Shown here piece after piece: positions 56,560 through 64,000 of a DNA stretch of 64,000 bases. Within the stretch, counting starts at the first letter, position 1. Every line of letters starts with the position of its first letter. The position numbers were made by a program, and so were the translations under genes. The stretch lies in NCBI GenBank assembly GCA_963556195.1, contig OY744522.1, positions 37,075,983 through 37,139,982 of the forward strand. The letters are read 5' to 3'. The stretch comes from Sepiola atlantica. Lineage: Eukaryota > Mollusca > Cephalopoda > Sepiida > Sepiolidae. The notes under the pieces are model-generated. The model was not told where the DNA came from, made no database searches, and was given only the letters and a program-made list of their open reading frames with translations.

Positions 56560-56953
56560 AAGAAATGAAATGAAATGATATGGTATGGGATAAAATAAGA
56601 AATAAAATCATTTAGGATAGAGGAAAGGGAGGGAAGAAAGAATTGAGTGATAGAGAGGGGGAGAGGGTAAAGAAATAAGGGAAATTTTATTTTATTTTAT
56701 TTCATTTTATATTTTATACTTTATATTATTTTTGATTTTGATTTTTAACGGTCCCAACCACGTGACTTTCAAAATTTTAATTTTAAATTTCTTTTCTTCT
56801 TTTCTCTCCATTTCATTCTTTCCAAATATGATCTATGGTTAAGATCAGATTTTAACTCTGCCTGATGATATTTCAGTTTATAAACAGCTGTTGACTGATA
56901 ACATCAACATGCCAGTGTCGCAGATTTTGTACATGTCTGTGTAAATAAAAATA

Positions 56954-56957
<4 letters not shown>
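56559..56957. other. Spacer without recognised features
   Basis: Purine-rich then AT-rich sequence; nothing is assignable. Confidence 0.4.

Positions 56958-57013
<56 letters not shown>
56958..57013. repeat. (TA)n microsatellite
   Basis: TA run at the 3' end of the minus-strand family C hammerhead element at 57099. Confidence 0.98.
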
Positions 57014-57015
<2 letters not shown>

Positions 57016-57098
57016 CAAGTTAAAGAATGAGAATAAAAGTTGTAAAAAAATACAAAATCTATTACATCTTCAGTTGTTCAAAACAAGGGATTTATTTA

Positions 57099-57146
57099 TC
57101 CTAAAACCATGGCTTTTCAAAGAATTGAATTCTTATCATCAGAGGA
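57099..57146 (-). ncRNA. Type I hammerhead ribozyme motif, family C
   Basis: On the minus strand CTGATGA (complement of 57136-57142) is exact. Stem II AAGAAT/ATTCTT is perfect but is flanked by a U-U at 10.1/11.1. GAAA is intact, stem III is five pairs including one G-U, and stem I is TCCT/AGGA. The predicted cleavage follows a U. The core is intact; activity is possible but reduced by the U-U mismatch. Confidence 0.7.
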
Positions 57147-57523
57147 ATGCAGATGTTGAGCATTAAATGTTTTTCATGATAGGTTCTATTTTAATGATAT
57201 ATATCATATCTCTTTTTTTGTGTGATTTATATATATATAGCAGCCATCTGGTCAAACACCTCCCTCCTCCCTCTTCCTCCACTCTCTCTCTGCCATCCAC
57301 TTTACCCCTGCTCATCCCCCACCTCTTTCTCTTACCACCAGCCACAGTAGTCCTTGCTCACCCCATCCTTCCATTTTTCCCCACTCATTTCTTCATTCAT
57401 TTTTATTCTCTAACAAGCACGGACGTCCACCGAGTAGTGGCCATTATTTTTATTTTATTTTATTTTTCCTCCCAATATGTCTACCCTGCATGTATCTGTA
57501 CTTGCATGACATCTTTTCTCTAT

Positions 57524-57572
57524 ATCATCATCCTGATGAAGTCTTATAAATAAAGACGAAACGTTGATGTAC
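57524..57572 (+). ncRNA. Degenerate hammerhead-like motif, family D
   Basis: CTGATGA at 57533-57539, one extra A, stem II GTCTT/AAGAC, then GAAAC. Stem I is CATC/GATG but stem III is absent. The motif resembles the minus-strand copy at 27990-28045. Confidence 0.45.
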
Positions 57573-57647
57573 ACATAAAAAACATCCATTTTTTGGTTTT
57601 CCTTTTTCATTTTCCCATCACGTCGGATTACCTTCATCCTTCTCTTC

Positions 57648-57650
<3 letters not shown>

Positions 57651-57719
<69 letters not shown>
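57651..57719. repeat. (TA)n microsatellite
   Basis: TA run between the family D motif and the LINE copies. Confidence 0.98.
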
Positions 57720-57722
<3 letters not shown>

Positions 57723-57935
57723 ATTCTTTGCACCTTCTCTCTCACAGATGTGATGTTGCTAGTCTCAGTCTCTTTTATAAGTACTATTATGGCATGTCTT
57801 CTTCTTTAAAAGAAGACTTCTTTATTCTATGATTACTTTGTTTCAGTCTGTTTAACTTGTTGGTCTAGTGGTCTTCAGCAATTCGCTGTTCATGTACCTT
57901 CTTATAATACATCTTTCTAAGAACTATTGTCATAT
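57720..57935 (+). mobile_element. LINE family B fragment, copy 2a
   Basis: The coding relic CRCDVASLSLFYKYYYGMSS-like (TGTGATGTTGCTAGTCTCAG...) matches the start of the adjacent copy at 58018 but is truncated and frameshifted. Confidence 0.65.
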
Positions 57936-58380
57936 TTGGGCTGGTGAATCTCTGTCCCATTTGAGGTTTCTTGATAAGGTGCAGAAATGTATCTAATTCT
58001 CTACACCCTCCTACTCACAGACGTGATGTTGCTAGTCTGAGTCTTTTCTATAAATATTATTATGGCATGTGTTCTTCAGAATTGTGTGATCTATTCCTTG
58101 CTCGTTTGACTCGTTCGTCTAGTATTATCCATCAATTCGTTGTTTTGATACCTCATTATAATACAGCTTCCTATTCCAGTAGCTTCTTTTCAAGAACTGC
58201 AGACTTGTGGAACTCTCTTCCTGCTGACTGTTTTCATCCTACTTATAGCCTTGGCTTTTTCAAGACTAAGGTCAATAGGCATCCCATGTTTTTGCATTAA
58301 TCATCTTTCGTTCTTTTTTACATCAAGTGGCTTCATGTCTTGTATGGAGCGACTTCTATTAAAAAATGGTATGATGATTA
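57936..58380 (+). mobile_element. LINE family B 3' end, copy 2b
   Basis: The first part reads IWAGESLSHLRFLDKVQK before a stop. The main frame (57971-58300) then gives HRRDVASLSLFYKYYYGM, SYSSSFFSRTADLWNSLPAD and GFFKTKVNRHP. The UTR with CATCAAGTGGCTTCATG follows and ends in an A-run near 58365. This is the C-terminal region of a jockey/CR1-like LINE protein. It is truncated at the 5' side. Confidence 0.75.
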
Positions 58381-58452
58381 ATTAGTTCCACACTTTTTTT
58401 TTAATTAAAAGAAAATTCTTTTACTTTTACTCATATTTTTATTTTAATATAA

Positions 58453-58500
58453 CTAGCAAAAAGTATGCGACCGGAGGATCGCATATTTTTGTTAGTATAT
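58453..58500 (-). mobile_element. Helitron-like 3' terminus
   Basis: On the minus strand a TATGCGA/TCGCATA hairpin (58464-58485) precedes a spacer of about 7 nt and CTAG|T at 58453-58456. The other end was not found. Confidence 0.45.
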
Positions 58501-58565
58501 ATAATGTAAGTATTGAGTTTGTTAATGAACAGTAGATTGTCACAATTTCTGGTAAACATTAGCTA

Positions 58566-61500
58566 CTCCCCCCCCCCTCAAAGGAGGGGATAATTTCTGG
58601 GAGGATAGTCTCATGCCAACAGAACAGATACTACATTATCCCTCCCAAGGAAGAGGTAATCCCTGGGAGGATGGTCTCATGACAACAGAACAGATACTAC
58701 ATTATCCCTCCCAAGGAAGAGGTAATCCCTGGGAGGATGGTCTCATGACAACAGAACAGATACTACATTATCCCTCCCAAGGAAGAGGTAATCCTTGGGA
58801 GGATGGTCTCATGACAACAGAACAGATACTACATTATCCCTCCCAAGGAAGAGGTAATCCCTGGGAGGATGGTCTCATGACAACAGAACAGATACTACAT
58901 TATCCCTCCCAAGGAAGAGGTAATCCTTGGGAGGATGGTCTCATGACAACAGAACAGATACTACATTATCCCTCCCAAGGAAGAGGTAATCCTTGGGAGG
59001 ATGGTCTCATGACAACAGAACAGATACTACATTATCCCTCCCAAGGAAGAGGTAATCCTTGGGAGGATGGTCTCATGACAACAGAACAGATACTACATTA
59101 TCCCTCCCAAGGAAGAGGTAATCCCTGGGAGGATGGTCTCATGACAACAGAACAGATACTACATTATCCCTCCCAAGGAAGAGGTAATCCCTGGGAGGAT
59201 GGTCTCATGACAACAGAACAGATACTACATTATCCCTCCCAAGGAAGAGGTAATCCCTGGGAGGATGGTCTCATGACAACAGAACAGATACTACATTATC
59301 CCTCCCAAGGAAGAGGTAATCCTTGGGAGGATGGTCTCATGACAACAGAACAGATACTACATTATCCCTCCCAAGGAAGAGGTAATCCCTGGGAGGATGG
59401 TCTCATGACAACAGAACAGATACTACATTATCCCTCCCAAGGAAGAGGTAATCCCTGGGAGGATGGTCTCATGACAACAGAACAGATACTACATTATCCC
59501 TCCCAAGGAAGAGGTAATCCTTGGGAGGATGGTCTCATGACAACAGAACAGATACTACATTATCCCTCCCAAGGAAGAGGTAATCCCTGGGAGGATGGTC
59601 TCATGACAACAGAACAGATACTACATTATCCCTCCCAAGGAAGAGGTAATCCTTGGGAGGATGGTCTCATGACAACAGAACAGATACTACATTATCCCTC
59701 CCAAGGAAGAGGTAATCCCTGGGAGGATGGTCTCATGACAACAGAACAGATACTACATTATCCCTCCCAAGGAAGAGGTAATCCCTGGGAGGATGGTCTC
59801 ATGACAACAGAACAGATACTACATTATCCCTCCCAAGGAAGAGGTAATCCCTGGGAGGATGGTCTCATGACAACAGAACAGATACTACATTATCCCTCCC
59901 AAGGAAGAGGTAATCCCTGGGAGGATGGTCTCATGACAACAGAACAGATACTACATTATCCCTCCCAAGGAAGAGGTAATCCTTGGGAGGATGGTCTCAT
60001 GACAACAGAACAGATACTACATTATCCCTCCCAAGGAAGAGGTAATCCCTGGGAGGATGGTCTCATGACAACAGAACAGATACTACATTATCCCTCCCAA
60101 GGAAGAGGTAATCCCTGGGAGGATGGTCTCATGACAACAGAACAGATACTACATTATCCCTCCCAAGGAAGAGGTAATCCCTGGGAGGATGGTCTCATGA
60201 CAACAGAACAGATACTACATTATCCCTCCCAAGGAAGAGGTAATCCCTGGGAGGATGGTCTCATGACAACAGAACAGATACTACATTATCCCTCCCAAGG
60301 AAGAGGTAATCCTTGGGAGGATGGTCTCATGACAACAGAACAGATACTACATTATCCCTCCCAAGGAAGAGGTAATCCCTGGGAGGATGGTCTCATGACA
60401 ACAGAACAGATACTACATTATCCCTCCCAAGGAAGAGGTAATCCCTGGGAGGATGGTCTCATGACAACAGAACAGATACTACATTATCCCTCCCAAGGAA
60501 GAGGTAATCCCTGGGAGGATGGTCTCATGACAACAGAACAGATACTACATTATCCCTCCCAAGGAAGAGGTAATCCCTGGGAGGATGGTCTCATGACAAC
60601 AGAACAGATACTACATTATCCCTCCCAAGGAAGAGGTAATCCCTGGGAGGATGGTCTCATGACAACAGAACAGATACTACATTATCCCTCCCAAGGAAGA
60701 GGTAATCCTTGGGAGGATGGTCTCATGACAACAGAACAGATACTACATTATCCCTCCCAAGGAAGAGGTAATCCCTGGGAGGATGGTCTCATGACAACAG
60801 AACAGATACTACATTATCCCTCCCAAGGAAGAGGTAATCCCTGGGAGGATGGTCTCATGACAACAGAACAGATACTACATTATCCCTCCCAAGGAAGAGG
60901 TAATCCCTGGGAGGATGGTCTCATGACAACAGAACAGATACTACATTATCCCTCCCAAGGAAGAGGTAATCCCTGGGAGGATGGTCTCATGACAACAGAA
61001 CAGATACTACATTATCCCTCCCAAGGAAGAGGTAATCCTTGGGAGGATGGTCTCATGACAACAGAACAGATACTACATTATCCCTCCCAAGGAAGAGGTA
61101 ATCCCTGGGAGGATGGTCTCATGACAACAGAACAGATACTACATTATCCCTCCCAAGGAAGAGGTAATCCTTGGGAGGATGGTCTCATGACAACAGAACA
61201 GATACTACATTATCCCTCCCAAGGAAGAGGTAATCCCTGGGAGGATGGTCTCATGACAACAGAACAGATACTACATTATCCCTCCCAAGGAAGAGGTAAT
61301 CCCTGGGAGGATGGTCTCATGACAACAGAACAGATACTACATTATCCCTCCCAAGGAAGAGGTAATCCCTGGGAGGATGGTCTCATGACAACAGAACAGA
61401 TACTACATTATCCCTCCCAAGGAAGAGGTAATCCCTGGGAGGATGGTCTCATGACAACAGAACAGATACTACATTATCCCTCCCAAGGAAGAGGTAATCC

Positions 61501-63870
61501 TTGGGAGGATGGTCTCATGACAACAGAACAGATACTACATTATCCCTCCCAAGGAAGAGGTAATCCCTGGGAGGATGGTCTCATGACAACAGAACAGATA
61601 CTACATTATCCCTCCCAAGGAAGAGGTAATCCCTGGGAGGATGGTCTCATGACAACAGAACAGATACTACATTATCCCTCCCAAGGAAGAGGTAATCCCT
61701 GGGAGGATGGTCTCATGACAACAGAACAGATACTACATTATCCCTCCCAAGGAAGAGGTAATCCCTGGGAGGATGGTCTCATGACAACAGAACAGATACT
61801 ACATTATCCCTCCCAAGGAAGAGGTAATCCTTGGGAGGATGGTCTCATGACAACAGAACAGATACTACATTATCCCTCCCAAGGAAGAGGTAATCCCTGG
61901 GAGGATGGTCTCATGACAACAGAACAGATACTACATTATCCCTCCCAAGGAAGAGGTAATCCCTGGGAGGATGGTCTCATGACAACAGAACAGATACTAC
62001 ATTATCCCTCCCAAGGAAGAGGTAATCCCTGGGAGGATGGTCTCATGACAACAGAACAGATACTACATTATCCCTCCCAAGGAAGAGGTAATCCCTGGGA
62101 GGATGGTCTCATGACAACAGAACAGATACTACATTATCCCTCCCAAGGAAGAGGTAATCCCTGGGAGGATGGTCTCATGACAACAGAACAGATACTACAT
62201 TATCCCTCCCAAGGAAGAGGTAATCCTTGGGAGGATGGTCTCATGACAACAGAACAGATACTACATTATCCCTCCCAAGGAAGAGGTAATCCCTGGGAGG
62301 ATGGTCTCATGACAACAGAACAGATACTACATTATCCCTCCCAAGGAAGAGGTAATCCCTGGGAGGATGGTCTCATGACAACAGAACAGATACTACATTA
62401 TCCCTCCCAAGGAAGAGGTAATCCTAGGGAGGATGGTCTCATGACAACAGAACAGATACTACATTATCCCTCCCAAGGAAGAGGTAATCCCTGGGAGGAT
62501 GGTCTCATGACAACAGAACAGATACTACATTATCCCTCCCAAGGAAGAGGTAATCCTTGGGAGGATGGTCTCATGACAACAGAACAGATACTACATTATC
62601 CCTCCCAAGGAAGAGGTAATCCCTGGGAGGATGGTCTCATGACAACAGAACAGATACTACATTATCCCTCCTAAGGAAGAGGTAATCCCTGGGAGGATGG
62701 TCTCATGACAACAGAACAGATACTACATTATCCCTCCCAAGGAAGAGGTAATCCTTGGGAGGATGGTCTCATGACAACAGAACAGATACTACATTATCCC
62801 TCCCAAGGAAGAGGTAATCCCTGGGAGGATGGTCTCATGACAACAGAACAGATACTACATTATCCCTCCCAAGGAAGAGGTAATCCTTGGGAGGATGGTC
62901 TCATGACAAAAGAACAGATACTACATTATCCCTCCCAAGGAAGAGGTAATCCCTGGGAGGATGGTCTCATGACAACAGAACAGATACTACATTATCCCTC
63001 CCAAGGAAGAGGTAATCCTTGGGAGGATGGTCTCATGACAACAGAACAGATACTACATTATCCCTCCCAAGGAAGAGGTAATCCCTGGGAGGATGGTCTC
63101 ATGACAACAGAACAGATACTACATTATCCCTCCCAAGGAAGAGGTAATCCTTGGGAGGATGGTCTCATGACAACAGAACAGATACTACATTATCCCTCCC
63201 AAGGAAGAGGTAATCCCTGGGAGGATGGTCTCATGACAACAGAACAGATACTACATTATCCCTCCCAAGGAAGAGGTAATCCCTGGGAGGATGGTCTCAT
63301 GACAACAGAACAGATACTACATTATCCCTCCCAAGGAAGAGGTAATCCCTGGGAGGATGGTCTCATGACAACAGAACAGATACTACATTATCCCTCCCAA
63401 GGAAGAGGTAATCCCTGGGAGGATGGTCTCATGACAACAGAACAGATACTACATTATCCCTCCCAAGGAAGAGGTAATCCTTGGGAGGATGGTCTCATGA
63501 CAACAGAACAGATACTACATTATCCCTCCCAAGGAAGAGGTAATCCTTGGGAGGATGGTCTCATGACAACAGAACAGATACTACATTATCCCTCCCAAGG
63601 AAGAGGTAATCCCTGGGAGGATGGTCTCATGACAACAGAACAGATACTACATTATCCCTCCCAAGGAAGAGGTAATCCTTGGGAGGATGGTCTCATGCCA
63701 ACAGAACAGATACTACATTATCCCTCCCAAGGAAGAGGTAATCCTTGGGAGGATGGTCTCATGACAACAGAACAGATACTACACCCCACTCACAAGAAAA
63801 AAGGGAGAAGGTTATCCTCGGGAGGATGGTATCATAACCACAGAACATATACTACACTACCCCCCCCCTT
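58566..63870. repeat. 66-bp satellite, 78 regular units plus diverged edges
   Basis: Regular units run from 58613 to about 63785 with almost no length variation. Each contains CAACAGAACAGATACTACAT, a CCTCCCAAGG...CCxTGGGAGG dyad and ATGGTCTCATG. Nearly all variation is one C/T site (AATCCCTGGG or AATCCTTGGG). Singletons are few: CCTAGGG in unit 58, CCTAAGG in unit 62, an A in unit 66, and ATGCC at units 1 and 77. The edges (58566-58612 and 63785-63870) are diverged and look more like the U2 SINE body. Because 66 is divisible by three and one frame lacks stops, a spurious frame of 1353 codons results. Confidence 0.95.
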
Positions 63871-64000
63871 TCATATAGCAGTGAAACTTAGTAGAATAGT
63901 ACAATTAATAGAAGTAATAGTATAGTTTCGGTTTCAGACAGACAGATACCAAATCTCTATTAGTAATAGATATACGTGTGGTAGCATTCACTTCGGTCAG

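Noticed and set aside
58613..63925. Very long open frames (1353 and 406 codons) of a 22-residue repeat
   Set aside because: The unit is 66 bp and one frame happens to lack stops; the other five frames have stops in every unit. The few non-C/T variants all alter the residue or create a stop, so there is no sign of protein-level constraint. The array is explained as a SINE-derived satellite.

Overview
This window looks like intergenic DNA from an AT-rich animal genome. It is most probably a marine invertebrate, and a mollusc or other lophotrochozoan is my best guess. I found no recognisable host protein-coding gene and no bacterial-style gene. Every longer open frame is either a decayed retroelement fragment or an artefact of a tandem repeat. 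The organism call rests on long (TA)n tracts, Ty3/gypsy, Penelope-like and several non-LTR retroelement relics, poly(A)- or microsatellite-tailed SINEs, hammerhead-ribozyme elements, and a TGACCTTGACATTTGACC-type dispersed repeat familiar from marine invertebrates. A common CATCATC/TTAACGTCCG-type cephalopod SINE was not seen, so I do not name a species.

Layout. 1-2640 is a minus-strand Ty3/gypsy relic (gag, protease, RT, RNase H). 3125-3445 is a LINE 3' end, followed by a 44-bp satellite (3533-4904). 5490-8390 packs together a tRNA-headed SINE with a hammerhead ribozyme, an 808-bp inverted-repeat transposon, a second hammerhead family, a Penelope-like fragment, and a second tRNA-headed hammerhead SINE. 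8700-16500 holds fold-back DNA, LINE 3' ends and mostly featureless AT-rich sequence. 16500-21000 holds two U2-snRNA-headed SINEs around a 17/18-bp minisatellite. 21100-29800 holds microsatellites, a gypsy integrase relic, two copies of an RLE-type LINE, and a tRNA-headed SINE. 30540-33490 is a second gypsy relic bracketed by two minisatellites and interrupted by a LINE. 34170-40300 holds two more U2 SINEs, a 32-bp satellite, and a nest of hAT-like and fold-back elements. 41945-45600 holds the second copy of the hammerhead SINE, a Helitron-type terminus, a 1-kb polypurine block and a 37-bp satellite. 46200-53220 holds a larger relative of the inverted-repeat transposon, a Penelope-like RT relic, more hammerheads, palindromes and two U2 SINEs. 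53220-58500 is dominated by (TA)n with a complete-looking Helitron-like insertion. 58566-63880 is a 66-bp satellite of 78 regular units.

The two most interesting systems are these. First, at least three unrelated families of short elements carry type I hammerhead ribozymes. Four copies have a consensus CUGANGA...GAAA core (8007, 42201, 53092, 49149), two of the families have a tRNA-like pol III head upstream, and several copies end in or abut (TA)n. Second, a SINE with a U2 snRNA-derived 5' head appears in six copies, and the 66-bp satellite appears to be an internally deleted, tandemly amplified derivative of it, so that each unit carries the U2 branch-point-recognition segment. All functional statements are inference from sequence; nothing here was run through a search or folding program.
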